NCBI GenBank assembly: GCA_003117195.1
Contig: BDSI01000130.1
Coordinates: forward strand, 186,001 to 250,000
Length of the DNA stretch: 64,000 nucleotides
From: Eudorina sp. 2006-703-Eu-15
Lineage: Eukaryota > Chlorophyta > Chlorophyceae > Chlamydomonadales > Volvocaceae
Direction of reading: 5' to 3'
Below, piece by piece: positions 11,034 to 24,900 of the stretch. The position numbers and the translations under genes were made by a program. How positions within the stretch are numbered: the first letter of the stretch is position 1; each line of letters opens with the position of its first letter. Under the pieces are notes generated by a model, which ran no database searches, was not told the DNA's origin, and worked only from the letters and a program-made list of their open reading frames with translations.

Positions 11034-13388
11034 TCAAAACGCGACCGTCATGTATTGCTGCTTTGCGTTCTTGTGGAATGACTTGCGGATTGTGGTGGGC
11101 GGCTGGTAGTATGCTGGGCCGGGTGCGTTGGACGAGATGGTGTAGGCGTGCTGGTCTATGACTTCCTCGTGTCCCGCGCTCCTGCTGCGGAATGGCGCCG
11201 ATACGCCCTTGCCCGGGCTGAGCGAGTGAAGCGGTGCGTGTGAGGGCTTCAGGTAGTCGTGTGCCACCTTGTCGCCGGCGCTTACCAGCACCTGCCGTGT
11301 CGTTTGCCTGCTCACATTGGGTTCACACAACGGGAACAAGAATCACTCAGCACGGGGAACGAGTGAAGCATCCACCGACCGACGTTTTAGTGTGCAGAAG
11401 GGGCGGTTGTGCCCAATCCGCCAGCAACCGAAGTCCTGCCCACGCGTGCATGCATGAGGCCAGAGCGTGGCCAGAACATTGAGTAGGCAACATGGGACGG
11501 CTGGATCTGATCTAGGACCGTCCAGAGCCCAGCCAGTGCGCGGCTAGCGCCTCGTATATCTATCCCTCTTTCATCAGCCGCTGTGTATCCCGGACGTACC
11601 TTGGAGGTGGTGGCTCAGGCGTCAAGAATTGTGGGCTGGGTCGCTTGGACTCCCGACTGAGCTTCGCACGCATGGACTGGAAGTCCTGCAGCTCGTAGGA
11701 CCCGGGGCCCGGGCCCGTCTCGGGTTTGCTAGCGACATTGGCGGGCGTCCCGAACAGCAAGGAGTCTAGCGTTGTAACCATAGAGCCAACCGACGCAGCC
11801 CCGCGGCCGCCGCCAGTGCCGAACGACGACGTCCCCATGCGCGAGCCACCGCCTGCTCGAGAGCCGGTCTGGGCCCATGGGTCACCCTGAAGGTTGCGGA
11901 CAAGTGGGTGCAAGCAACCAAGCATCGGCGCTGTTACAACACGTTTGTGACAGATCCGGTTCATTCGTCGTCCATATCCACAAACACAAAGGACAGGACG
12001 AAGAGACAAGAGAGCCGGTCCTCTAATAGGCGCGCACACATGCACAAACGCGCGCGTTCGGGCGTCACACACGCGCCGATTCGCCAATGAGACCAAGCCT
12101 TTCATTCCAGGAATGCCGAACGGCAGCGCTCCGGTCTCAAGAAGTCGCGTCATGCGACAACCAGCCACCACCCACCACCCACCAGGTCATAGCTTGTGGA
12201 CGCAGGCGCTTCCAGATTCCCGCACAATATGAGCTCATGTCCTGTCGAGTTCTTAAACGCCGATGAGGCGCCCTGCCTGCTGGTGTAGTCCACCTTGGCG
12301 CCTGTCCGCGTTACGCCCGCACCATCGTACGTGCCCGGCCCCACGTGTGCTGCCGTACGATCCAGCGGCACAATTGAGGCCGTCGTCTGTGGCGGCGACA
12401 CAGATGTTCGGGGTGGCGGGCAGCGACACAATTGTAATCAGGGTTCGACTGCAACCTGTTGTGTGAGCCAGCTACTGCTGACCATCTCATAACCACTCAA
12501 CCTTAATATCGACGGCGTCAAGGAAAGAGCCTGCGAGGGAGGTAATCCGTCAACCAGCACCCCTCTATGCTACGCGGGAGGGATCAACGACGCTGGGTCA
12601 GGTCATTCCCTTTTGCAAGACGGAACGTTTGCACAGCCCACTGCCCCAAGTGCTTACCCAGCGGCTCAGCAGCATGGCGCCACCCCGGGGCTCACCTTGT
12701 CCTGAAAAGCTGCCGATATGGCCGCTTTGCTGAAGCTCTTGTCCTCGATGGCTCCGCCGGCCCGCTTGTAGTCCGAAGGCCCGGGCCCCGTGTAGTACAC
12801 CCGATCCGAGAAGCGGCGAGTCTGTGAGGCCATGGGCCCGAGACCTTTCTTCCCGATGGATTCGGGTCGGTGCCGGTCCAGGGGTTTCGCGGCGGAGTTG
12901 TAGCTGCCGGGCCTGTACAGCGGAAGAAGTTCGCAACTTTCTTGGGTACAAAAACGTCAGTCAACGCTGTAACGCCAAAGCGGAAATGCAAGAATTCGGC
13001 GCATACAGTGTCCCAAGGCGCACGACTACTCTTCCAGCCGAAGAAGCAGGATGCATTACAGCCGGGATTGGCGTGACGTACCCGGGCATGTCATTTTCTG
13101 GGTCCACGAACCGCCTACTCTCTGTACTGAATCCCTTCTTCTCTCTGCAAGCAAAGCACCGCGACTGCTCAGCTGCGTCCTCGGTGAAGCGTCGCCAGGT
13201 GCCGCGGATGCTAACACGCCTCGCTGTCAAGCGCCCTCCATAAATCATTACCTGGGTCCTGTATATAGAATTGTCTCAAACTTTGCAGGAATAGAGCTCA
13301 CAGGCTTGTAACCGGGCACAGATTTCAGGGGCGCGGTCACTGGGCCCTTATGTAAATGCCCTTTCTGCGTATCTCCCTCTTTCGCCAT
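11034..13388 (-). CDS. Sperm-tail PG-rich (SHIPPO) repeat protein, STPG1-like
   Basis: Six exons on the minus strand (13388-13252, 13144-13082, 12912-12696, 12386-12183, 11886-11600, 11307-11034) total 1,182 nt, an uninterrupted 393-aa frame with matching phases at every junction. Start: ATG at 13388 (MAKEGDTQKGHLHK). SHIPPO motifs: DMPGPGSYNS, formed exactly across the second intron; TGPGPSDYKR; HVGPGTYDGA; TGPGPGSYEL; and NAPGPAYYQP near the C-terminus. This is a full series of PGPGxY repeats for a protein of this size. SHIPPO proteins bind microtubules and are common in axonemes and sperm tails. The order (PGYKP, a FETILY segment, then a first PGPGSYN after KKGFSTESRRF) resembles STPG1/MAPO2-type proteins. 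I infer a flagellar or cytoskeletal role. Confidence 0.85.
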
Positions 13389-15908
13389 GCTTGACGTGTC
13401 AATTGCACCACAATTTGCTTCTGGTGACGTGGTTTTCAAAGTATATACTGAAGGGATTGGACCTACTTGAAGGTATGAACCAAGAAAAATAGTGCTAGAA
13501 CGTATGCCATGAATGTTCTCGGTTTCCTGCCAAGCTGTATGTCCCAGCTCGAAGCACGACAACGACCGTTACATGACCGTTGCTATTGTCCGACTGTGAC
13601 ACATATAATGACAGCCTTTTCTCTATATACATCAATGTACATGCTTCTGCTTTTGCATGCATGGATAATGCATTCCATTTGCACTGTACGAGTGCGGTAC
13701 CAGGCGTCAAAACTCCGAGACTTCTCCCATCCATCGCAAAGGTGGATCGAAGTTCACGCAATTTATGGAGATGCAATTTTTTTTGCTTTGTGAATAGGGA
13801 CGAGGGAATTCCCCCTCACTTTTGTTCGCAGGGTGCTGCGTTACGCTGCGTTGATGAGTCAGGCTTAGGCCCCCGCTGCGATGTGCCCTGATCCACGCCG
13901 GTACAGCCTACCTGATGTGATGTGATGGTCACACCTGGTCACGCCGTACTGGTCCTCGCGTGCTGGTTACGTCTGGTACGACATGTTGTTAGGTCTGTTC
14001 GGCCAGCATGTAGGAAATCAACAGGCCCTTTTTACGATTTCGGTCATGAGCTGATAGTCCGTTCACGGTGATTCCAGAACCGCTCGATGCGCTCGATGGC
14101 AGCCCTACAGCAGCTCCGAGAATGCGTCATTGGCTAAATGGGCGTTCAACGACAGCTAGGACGCCATACGTAGCGAGCCCAGACGAACCCAGCTATAACC
14201 AAATGGAATGGACAGGTACTAACCGCAACAACGAGCAGTCAATTCAGCTTGATGAGCCTTGACGAGCGGTAAGCAGTCGCTGGACAGGCAGCAGGGCGTC
14301 AACAGGCCGCGGCAACTTTGCGGGGTTGGGCCTAATCGGCATGTCGCACGTGTGAGACGATCCTCAAATTTTCAAGGCCTATCACGTCGATGGAGTACAG
14401 CTTCTAATGCCGTGCAGCAGGTCGATGCCCAAGGGACTACGGGGCTCGGAACATGACGAATGGCCCGTCGATTCTTAAGTCACGGGCCGGTCAAAACGCG
14501 CTGATCACTGCCCGACGTTGTCGGCCTCCTCGGGCAACTGTCAGGGACATGCGGACCCCTGCAGACCGTCTCGAGCACCCCAGAGCTACCATAGACGCCG
14601 CACGTCATTCACATCTCGGCACGTCTCAGCACGGGCTCCGCAGCTCGGCAGTACATGCGCCAGAGTCGGAACTTGCATGACTCCCGGGAGGTACTGCTTT
14701 TGCTTAGATGCAGAAGCATCCTCCTTGGTCGCAGTCCGGCCTCCGCCCGGAAGTTGAGTAGCCCTGCAGCAGCGCGCGGAATGATACCCTAGATACGCAT
14801 GGTTGCAAGGAAGAAATGCTTTGACAGTATTTTTTGTCGCAGCGACTCTGAACACTAGACGAACACTACCGTCAGGGATGGTATGAGATGGCACAAGGGA
14901 TAACATGCGACGTTTCTCCTTCTAATAATGATAAATAAAATTTTCATCGGACATGAAAGGTATAGACTTCCCGATGAAACGTTGCAAAGTTGGTGGCTGT
15001 ATCCCATCGCGCGCAAACCAACTGTCGCCGAAAATTAAAACACGGCAGACTTGCAGCTGTGTGCGGGAACGTTATTTCCCTAGTTAATATACTTAATATT
15101 ATTTACAGTAAAACCCAAGCTAGGTGACAAGCTTCGGTAGTCGCTTTTAAGCGTCTTTAGATTGCGCTATGCATGCCTTGGGGCTGAACAAAATGTCGAC
15201 GTTTGCAATGACGGAACTGCGACATGACAGGGATGCATGCCGACAACAGGGTCCGGATTCGGAATCGCTTTAGTTCACAATATCGAAAGATTGGATAAGC
15301 ATTCTGCTCCCTTCCAGGTCTGTGATTATTGCACCCCTCGATTATGTGGCCTGCTGGCGGAGTGCGCGGTGATGGCGCAACCCTGCCGAACAGCGTCGGC
15401 CCATCGCCCAGAGTGTTCATATCATTGAGGCCCGCTTCTGATGCACCCGCAAAAGGCACAAGTCGCGTTACAGGTAGGTACTGGCTGCCTTCGCATGCGG
15501 CCCGTGCAGCGCTTATTTTGAAACGTTTGATGACCCACGCTTCGCGGGTGGGTACAGGTTTCCGCCTGGGTTCAATAATTCCACGAAATGTCTCCATATG
15601 GGGAACAAAAAGGCGTCGCGAACTGTCTGATCGGGCTAGCCGGGAGGTAAGGTGGTTGCGGGCACCGGCTAGGTCTCAGGATGAATGCGTCGCCATGACT
15701 GGGTCAACTTTTAAAATTGATTCAGCAGCAGTTGAAAGCACCGGGCGCGATACCGTTGTGGGTAATTGCGAGACAACAGGAAAAGCCATCTTCACCTTTT
15801 CACCTTGGGTTTGCGTAGACCGACACGCGCGGTGCACGCATGTACGCCGCTAGGCACCTCTTTCCAGGCACGCCATACTGAACAACGACATTATAAGCAT
15901 GGCTACAT
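13389..15908. other. Divergent intergenic region
   Basis: This separates the minus-strand SHIPPO gene from the plus-strand CBM20 gene. It is AT-richer than its neighbours (notably 13,400-13,800 and 14,930-15,300) and must hold both promoters and probably a first exon of the CBM20 gene. I saw no conserved coding stretch, RNA gene or repeat with support. Confidence 0.5.
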
Positions 15909-18900
15909 GTGGCCCTGGACACGGTCCATGGCCGGCTACCTACAGCCGGATCCCAACCCTATCCACAGACCTCAAGCTGGAGTCTGCTTGGAGGCGGCGA
16001 CGCTCGCCGCGTCGTCACCGCCGCCTCCGCTGCGCCGCCGAGCGCCCCGTCCGCTCGGCACCCCGTCAACCCAAACCCAAACCCAGTTGGGATCAACAGC
16101 GCAGCGGCAAACCCCGTCCGAACCACAAGCACCAGCAGTCTCACGGCGCAGCAGACGCCGGCGCCACTCCCGCCAGACATCCCCAACAGCACCGCCGCCG
16201 ACGCCAACGGCAATGGCGTCGGCGCCGCCGTCGGCGCTGCTGCGGGTGAAAAGAGCACCGGTGCAACAGGCGGAGCAGCCCTGCAGCAACCCGCGGGGCC
16301 CAGCAGCACTCTGCGTCTGCGCTTCCTGGTGCCCTCCTTCGCGACGCTGCCGGGGCAGCACCTGGTGGTAGTGGGCGGCTGTGGCCCGCTGGGGCGCTGG
16401 CAGCCTGGCAAGGGCCTGGCGCTGCAGTGGGGCGAGGGGCACCGCTGGAGCGCCGAGGCGGATGTGGCGGTGGGGGAGGTGCGCGACGCGGAGTTCAAGG
16501 TGGTGATGGTCGACGGCCGCACGGGCACCGTGATGTGGGAGCAGGGCCGCAACCGCGTGCTCAAGGTGCGCTGTCGCCGTGCGCGCGCTGGTCCCGCGGC
16601 CGCTTCAGATAGTCGGTGCGCTGGCGGCGCAGGAGAGGAAGCGCTGACGACACTGTCAGTACACCTGTGAACGGTTACGAAACCCACGGATACGAAAGCC
16701 ACGGATCGGAAAGCTACGTATAACAAACACGCGGATAGGAAACCCACGGATACGAAACTCGCGGGTAGGAAGCCCTGCGCAGGGAACCCAGACGCGGCGC
16801 TGCCGTATCGGCCACCAGGACGGTCCACCGTCGCCACCCGATCATTGACCCATCGACCCACTACGTTAAGCCTCGCTGTTATCCGACTCGATGTGGGGGC
16901 GCTGAGGTTTCTGCCGCTGTCGGGTCCCGCAGGTGGCTCCGAAGTCTGCCGAGGCAGGGGAGCAGCTGGTGTTGTGCGAGTGGGGCAACGAGCTCAGCCA
17001 CTTGCGGGTGAGTGGATCCTGAGGGGACCTGCGGGATGGACCTCCAGGCCGACTGGGCAGCTGGGCGATGAGAGCCTACTGCGGGCAGGGCGGGCTGGCC
17101 AGCCGACCGAATATGTCTTATATGTGGAGATGGTGGAATGCCATGCAAGGAAAATGACGGCCGGGTCGCGCGCTGGGCGTCACGAACCGGACCTTTCGTG
17201 TGCGCCCTAAACGTTGGTATTGCGATTATGACGACCGCAAAAGCCCTGCGCTGTCAACCTGCAGCACTGTCGTGCACTGACTGACGCCCAAAATGGGCTC
17301 TTGCCCTCTTCCCAGCCGCGCTGTAACCCGGTGTCCCTCCTCCCGCCTCCACGCAGTCCCTCCCACCGCCACCGCCCGCGGGCGCAAAGGCGTCGGGGCC
17401 GACCGCTGGTGCGGCCTCCGCCGGCACCGCCAGCGGCGGTGCCACCTCGGGGAGCAGCGCCCACCTGCGCGCCCGTGTGCAGCTGGTGGTGCCGCTGTAC
17501 GTGGGCGGGCCGGGTCAGCGGCTGGTGGTGGTGGGCAGCCTTCCGGAGCTGGGCGCCTGGGACGTGCGGCGGGCGGTGGAGCTGAGCTGCTCGCCGGGGC
17601 ACATCTGGCGGGGGGAGGTGGAGCTGCCCCTGGGGGCCATGCTGGAAGCCAAGGTGGGTGGGACGTGGAAGCGACGTGGCGGCATTTGGGTCCGCGGCCA
17701 GTGGGGCATGCCGGGTTGCAACCCATATGGAAGTGTGTGGGTTATGCATCCTACTGTGTATCGCCAGGAAGCGAGGGCGTTGTGCGTCATCAGTCATGTG
17801 GTAGGGTAGCTGATGTCCTGGGTGGGAACGTTTTCCTTACACGGCCCTGTCGTATGCCGTCGCCGTCCCGTGGGTCACCTGACCCTCCTCCCGTCGCCTG
17901 CTGCTCCGGCCCGCAGCTGGTGGTGATGGGCCCGGGCGACGGCGAGCAGCGCTGGGAGGCGGGCCCGAACCGCACCCTCACGCTGCAGCCGCCGCCGGTG
18001 GAGGACTTCCTGCCGCCGCCGCCGGGCGCCGGCCCCTCTGCCGCCAGCGGCGTCGCGGGCCACTACGTGGTGCTCTGCCACTGGGGCATCACGGGCTGCT
18101 CCCAGGCGCTGTACCGCCCCAACGTCCCCGTGGACGCGGCGGCGGCCGCCGCCGCCGCCGGCGGCGGCGCGACGGCCCTCAGCGACGGTCAGGTGATGTC
18201 GCTGGTCCACTTCACGGTGCCGCAGTTCGTGACGACGCCCGGGCAGCACCTGGTGCTGGTGGGCAGTGTGCCGGCGATGGGCGCCTGGAACCCCTCCAGC
18301 GGCGTGGAGCTCAAGTGGCGGCCCGGGCACAGCTGGAGCGCGGAGCTGCTGCTGGAGGCGCAGCAGGACATTGAGGCCAAGGTGCGCTGGCGGGGTCCCG
18401 GGTCACAGGTGGACAGGTGGATTTTTCTGTATCTCTGTTTTTGTGGTTGACAATTAGGGGGTTGAACTGGGTAAGGGCAGGCTCGACCTGTGGCGTTCAC
18501 AGCACTGCGAAGTGCCACCACCGAGCGTGGTGGGCGTTGAGTTGCGCTGCCGCGCGGCCCCGTGCGTGGATAAGGGGGTGCGGGGTTGGGTGTGTGCTCC
18601 TGCCACGTGGGTCCCGCAGCCGAGAGGGATGTATGCTCTTGCCAGAGCATCAAGGTCAAGCTATGTGTGCACAGGTAGAAGCTGCAGCATGCGTGTGGGT
18701 GGGCGGGTGGGCGGGTGGGCGATGGCTCAGTACTGCGACCATGGAGGATGGCAGGCAATGTGGGTTATTGGGATTGAAGTTCTCACTTGGTAGCCTTGAG
18801 TAGGTGAGGGCATATGGCCAGTGGCCAGGTTCCCGGGCACGGTAGGCCGGGTAGGCCGGCTGTCCCGCTCTCTTGCCTGACCCTCCCCTCCCCCGCCCCT

Positions 18901-21900
18901 CGACTCCTCGCCGGGCCGCTCTTACCTACCAGGTGGTCTACTACGACAACGGGCGGTACAGCTGGGAGCCGGGGCCGAACCGCTCGCTGCCGCTGTCGCA
19001 GGTGAACGCAGTGCACCTATGGTTTGGTGTGGGACTAATAAGCCGCGAAGATGAGCTTGGCCGGTAGCGCCGCTGTGCAATATACATCGCAAAAGAGGCG
19101 CTGCTGGGGCCAGCCAATCTCGCGGCTCCTTTTCGCCGGGCCTGACAGAGGATGGACCGCATTGCCTGAGGGAGTAGGGGTGCTCCGCGCCCGGCAAGTG
19201 CGGCGCCGTAACAAGACACCCGGCGCTAGGGGCGAGGGAGGGTTACTGGCAGGCGACGATGAAGTGCGCTGTGGGAGCGGGAATCTGCGTGCGCATCACT
19301 ACCCGCTGCGTGCTGCGTGTGTTTAGAAAAGGGACCCGCCCCACCCAAACCAAGTACCACTATACTTACCAATTAATCTGCGAATGGGAAAACATGAAAA
19401 CAGCAACAAGGCTGCGTGTGTGTTTCACACCGGTAGGTGTCCGTACCCCTGGCAGTGCCTCCCTGAGATGCTTGGAACCGCACCGGGGTGATTCGAGGAG
19501 GAGAAAATTGCCACGGTCGGGGGAGTTTCTGGAAAGCCAATTCCTCCTTAGCTGTGGTTGTGTCCGTCGGTCGCAGGTGCTGGCGGGCTGCACCCCGGGC
19601 TCTGAGCCGCTGTTCACGTGCTACTGGGGCCACACGCCCACCACGCCGGTGAGCGACAGGGGCGCATTTCTACTGAGGGCGGACGCGAAGAGAATGAGAG
19701 AATGTGGGTGCATCGGAAAACCAGGCCGAAAGTGAAGCCGGAGGAGGCCAGCACGCGGTGAAGGAGGAGGGAACTTTGCCGCCGTTGCGGGCCCTGGGCT
19801 GTCATTGGGTCTCGGGCACCCGGGCGTCCTGTCGCGCATCGAGTGGCCGGTGGCGGCGGACTGCCTGCGGCCCCTACTGCTCATCCGAACCGGCGGGGTC
19901 CGCCTCACCGCCTGGGTCCCGGCAGGTGGTGGTCATACCCAAGCGCCACCCGCGCGACCTGCCGCCGGAGCTGCAGCAGCTGGAGGCGGAGGTGCTGGAG
20001 CCGCCACTGCCGCGGCCGCCTGAACCGCAGGCGGCGGCGGCACCGCCGCAGCCCTCGCCGGAGGTGGTCGTCACTGAGGCTGCAGGTGAGGCCGGGTCGC
20101 CAGGCGGTTGTATTCGGTTGTACTCGGTTGTATTCGGTTGTACTCGGTTGTACTGGGTTGTACTGGGTTGTACTCGGTTGTACTGGGTTGTACTGGATTG
20201 TACTCGGTTGCGCTTACCTGTGTGCCCAATGTACTCAAGGTAGCAGGTCTTCCGTCTTGCTGCGCCGCCGCTGCTCTTTGCCTCGCGGAAGTGCCTTTAC
20301 TCTTCGCCCGGAGGTGCGCAGCAGCCGATGCATTAGGATCTTTGTGCGCTGTGTGGTTGCTGTTTCTCGTCTTAATCGTCACCGCAGACAGCTCCCAGGA
20401 CTTTGCATTGCTCCAGTTCCTGGTCTTCATGATGAGTACCTTCATACAGCAGGACACCGACACCACCACCGGCAGCACCAACAACAGCGGTGCTGCCGAT
20501 GGGGAGCACGAGCAGCAGCACGCGGACGAGTCCCGACCGCTCCGCGGCGCGGCGGTCATGCTCGGAGATGACAGCGCCGCCGCCGCGGCGGCGGAGGCGG
20601 CGGCCGCGTACGCGGCGCAGCTGGCGGAGGCGCGGGACGCGCTGCGGGCCGCGCGGTTCCGCAACACGAAGATGAGCTGGGAGCTGGCGGAGACGAGGCG
20701 GCAGTACGAGGCGCGGTGGGTGAACCCGGGTGATGGTGTTCGCGGAGAGGGTGGGCCCACACCGGGTGGGACGGCGCTGCGCGTTTTGCTGCGCGTTTTG
20801 CTGCGCGTTTTGCTGCGCGTTTTGCTGCGCGCGGTGCGAGTGAACGCCGTTGGGCGCGTCGGCGCTTGTGCCGCGCTTGGCGCCGCGCCGCACGAGAGCC
20901 CCGCGCAGCCATGCAGGGGTTGTGCCAGGTGTACACGCCATCCGCGATAGGGGATCTTCGACTGTGCTCTATGGTAGATGTCAAGGAAGACCTGATATTC
21001 GGGCCGGGATGGGTGGTGTGGGTCGGTCTTTATCTCTTCAGAAGACAGATCCATCCGACCCGACCCATCAGTCATGTACTGACGATCACTACTGAGTACT
21101 GACTAATCACCCAACGACCATGATACCGATGTGACCGCATAGGCTGGCCGAGCTGTCCCGGATCACCCGCGACTCCCAGCTGGCAGCAGTCGCAGCGGCA
21201 GCCGCGGCGGCGGCGGCGGCGGTGCCGCAGGCGCAGCCATGGCAGCCATCCCCGCAGCAGCAAGCAACAGCTGGCCTCGACCGCGTCCCGGGCGCGGAGG
21301 ACTCAGGGTCGGTGCCGGACCTGCCGGCCGTGGCCGAGGCGTCGCCGTCGCTGCCCGCTATGGGGCCGCAGGTGCGGAATCAACCAGCAGTACCAGCCTA
21401 TTGTTACTTTACTGGCAACCATAACAATAGTGGCAGCATTGGCAACAGACTGTCTACCAGTTTCCTGTACCTTCCCCCCCAGTTCCTGTATCCCCCTTGG
21501 GTCACCCTCGTGCGCGCAACCTCCATCCGCCACCTGCCTGCCTCCCCCTCCCCCTCGCGTCGCTCTGGCAGCTGCGCAGTTTGAAAATGTCTACCAATAT
21601 CCTGTACCCCCCTCCCCCTCAGGCGCTGGCCGCGGCGGTGTCCGCGCTGGTGGGGTGCGTGCCCGCCGAGGAGCTGCAGCAGCTGCGCGAGCTGCTGCAG
21701 GCAGCCCAGACGGCCGAGGTGGAGGTGGAGGCGAGGTCGCAGAGGCTGGGGCCCATGCCCACGTCCATGGAGAAACGGCAGGTGGGGCGCTGCGAAAGTG
21801 GGGGGCTGCGGCGCCCAGGGCTGAGATAAGGAGGGGTTATTGGGCGGACATGCGGCCAAGTGGACGAGGTTTTGCATGGGCTCGAGTAGAAAGGGAGATG

Positions 21901-24900
21901 AGTCGAAACGGAGAAGCCAGGAGGCATAACGGGCGCCAACACTGGATGGCAGCATGCCGTTACCATACCTGTGTTTGTAACGCAATTCTTAAGGCTCTGC
22001 TGCTGCCGCGCCCGCGGCCTGCAGCTCATGTCGACGGAAATTGAGATGGTGGAGGCGTGGGACGCGCTGCGGGGCAGGCTGGAGCACCTGGCTGCATCCG
22101 GCGGCGCGGCGGTGGCGGAGGCGGTGCGCTGGGCGGCGGCCTCCACGGCGGCTGCAGTGCTGCAGGGCGGCGCGGCGCAGCAGCGGGTGCGGCCGCGCGG
22201 GGTCGCTCGGGGGTTCCTCAGAGTCCGGCGGAATTGGAAACAGTCCCGAAGACTGCCGCGGCGTCGGGCGCATACGACACGCACACACGCACTGGCGTGG
22301 GGTTCGGGCGAGCTGTTTCGGGAGGTTGGGTGTCCCATGGTCCTGCCGGGTGCGCTCCGAACGGAGAGGTATCTGTCCTCGGTGACGGAGGTGAAGGGCG
22401 TGTACCTCTGACATGCATCCATCCATCGGGGCCGTGACGTGGTGCGGGCGCGGCAAGGACCGCGGACGTGGTCGAGTTTCTCCGCACATTCACACACACA
22501 CCCGGCGGATTCGGCCGCGAAACATCCAGACACACATCCAGTCCAGGCATATCCAGTGAATTAACACAGAGCTATCCCGTGGCTCTGTCCGCCGTGGCTG
22601 ATTGTTTTCCCCCTCGCTTTCCAGGTGCTGCAATCAGGGGGCGCGGGCGCCGACCGCCCCGCCACCAGCGGCCCGCAGCCCACGCCGGCTGCGGCCGGCT
22701 CCGCCGACGGCGCCGCCGTCGCGGCGGCGGCGCAGCGCGACGCGGTGGCGGTGGTGGACCTGCTGCGGGAGCAGCTGGCGGAGGCGCAGGAGCAGCACCG
22801 CCGGGAGCTGCAGGCGGTGCTGGCGGAGCGGAGTGCGGCGGAGGAGCTGCACGGTGCGTGGCCCGCGAGTGCCCTCTCTGCGGGTCTGACGTGCGGCATC
22901 ATCGCTCGGCGGGTAGCCGGATCTCGAGGGCGGGAAATCAGTGCAGCAATCAGTCCTCCTTGTTGACCGGCTCCTGGATGTTGGTTCGGTGGTTCCGTGT
23001 GCACGGGCGTACGGGAGTACGGAGTCCTGTGACCGTACGGCGTTAATGGTGCACTGTGCAAGGTCTGGCGCCCGTAGACGAGGCTTCGGTCCATGCCCGG
23101 CGTGAACCGTACGTCCGTGTTCATGTGCTGGCTGCTGGTCTTGATGTATCCGATGCGGAGTTTCCGACCTTGAATCTGTTCCGGCCATGCACCTGCGTTC
23201 CTTGTGGATTGTTGTGGCTGGTCGGGTCGCGTCCGCGCAGCTGCCGAGGTGGCGGCGCTGGAAAGCAGTCTGGAGGAGCTGAGGCAGCAACACGCGGCCG
23301 CGACGGCGGCGGCGGCGGACGCCGCCGCCGTCGCGGCGGAGACCAGCGCGGCCGCTGACGCGCTTGTGCGCGACCTGCGCGCCGCCGCGCAGTCCGCCGA
23401 CGCCGGCGCCGCCGCCACCGCGGCGGCGGCGGAGGCGACGCGCTCCGGTTTCCGCGCACGGGAAGCAGAGCTGCTGCGTCAGTTGGAGCAGGAGCGGCGG
23501 CGACTGGCGGAGGCGGTTTCGGAGCGGAGCAGATCCGCGGGGTCTGCCCCCGGCGCTGCCGCCGGCCCCGTCGCACCCGCCGCCGCCGCCGCCGGCCCCG
23601 CCGCCAGCAGGGCTCAGGGTGCGGCCGCCGCCAGCAGCGTGGATGAGAGCGCGGGCCGGGCGCGGGCGGAGTTCTACGTCCGCGAGGCTGAGCTTCTAAG
23701 GCATATCGAAAAGGTGGGGCGGTGGGCAAGATGAATATGGGGTTTCGGGTTGCCTGCGGGCTCGCGCAGAGACCGCAACGAGCATGGCGGCTTAGAAGCC
23801 GCATGCCCCCGCACCCCACCTTGATCATCGCACCATCAGCCAATAGTGTGTTATTATTTTAGGCCAGGAGGCCATGGCAAGCTTTGGGTCCATACCTGTT
23901 TATATCATGTAAAGCTCGGTTCCGTTGCCCTGGCAGGAGCGCGAGCTGGCCCGGCAGGCGGCCAAGCGGGCGGCTGCGGAAGCGGCGGCGCGCGCCGACG
24001 AGGCCTCAGCCCACCAGCGGGAGCTGGCGGAGCTGAAGGTACGGTAGGCAGCCAGGGCGACAGCCAGGGCTGCGTGTGGCTCCTTGCCGCTGAGACCGCA
24101 AAGGCTGGGACGACGACGTGCAGATCGACAGCGTCGAAGGACGCCATCCATTGCCGCCGCCACAGCCCTGATGGCCCTGCTGTCACACTGCTTGGCCCTG
24201 TGCGGCCGCCCCTGTCTGCCTGTCTGTGTACGACCCGTTGCGGTGCGATCCGCTGTGTCCGACTGTGCCTGTGGCTGCGCGCCCAACCACGTCGACCTGC
24301 CCTCCCCCGAAGGAGTCCATGCAGCGGCAGCTGGAGGCCCTGCGCGTGGCCATGGACTCCCAGCGAGCGGCGGCGGACGCGGCGGCGGCCTCCCTGGACA
24401 GCCAGGCGGCGGCCAGGGAGGCGGAGCTGGCGGCCGAGTTGCAGGTGGGGTTGGGTGGGTGAGTGGGTGGGTGGGTCCTTACGCATGTACGAACAGGTAC
24501 GGACAGGGTGGCTCTGAATCGCCCCGGTGGCATGGAGGGATGGCGCGCGGACGCTTGCGCTGGAGGTTTCTACTTTTCACGGGCGGGAAGGAGGAGACAG
24601 CCCTAGAGAGAGGCCTTGAGGGGCTGTGGTGGTGGCACTGATGTGCCTGTGCGCCTGGACCGTTCCTGTGTGGGATGAAGTTAAAAATGAAACGTGCACC
24701 GGACTGGTTCTGTATGGGATGAAGTAAAGGATGAAATGTTCGCACCGTACCATTGGTGCCGTGCGGCGTCCTCTCAGGAGGCCCACTTGCGGCTGGAGGC
24801 GCTCCAGGCGGAGTCCGCCGCTCAGCGCGCCGAGGCGGAGGCTGCGCTGCGCGGCCTGCGGACGGCCGTGATCGCGCGCGAGGCGCAGCTGGCGGAGATG

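Noticed and set aside
16427..16612. Overlapping GC-rich frames opposite and beside the CBM20 exons
   Set aside because: Shadow frames; only one frame carries CBM20 motifs and matches intron phases.
17590..17620. W-R-G-E-V-E in CBM20 module 2, similar to the Rubisco-binding motif of pyrenoid proteins
   Set aside because: It coincides with a conserved CBM20 strand, so it is probably part of the fold and not a docking motif.
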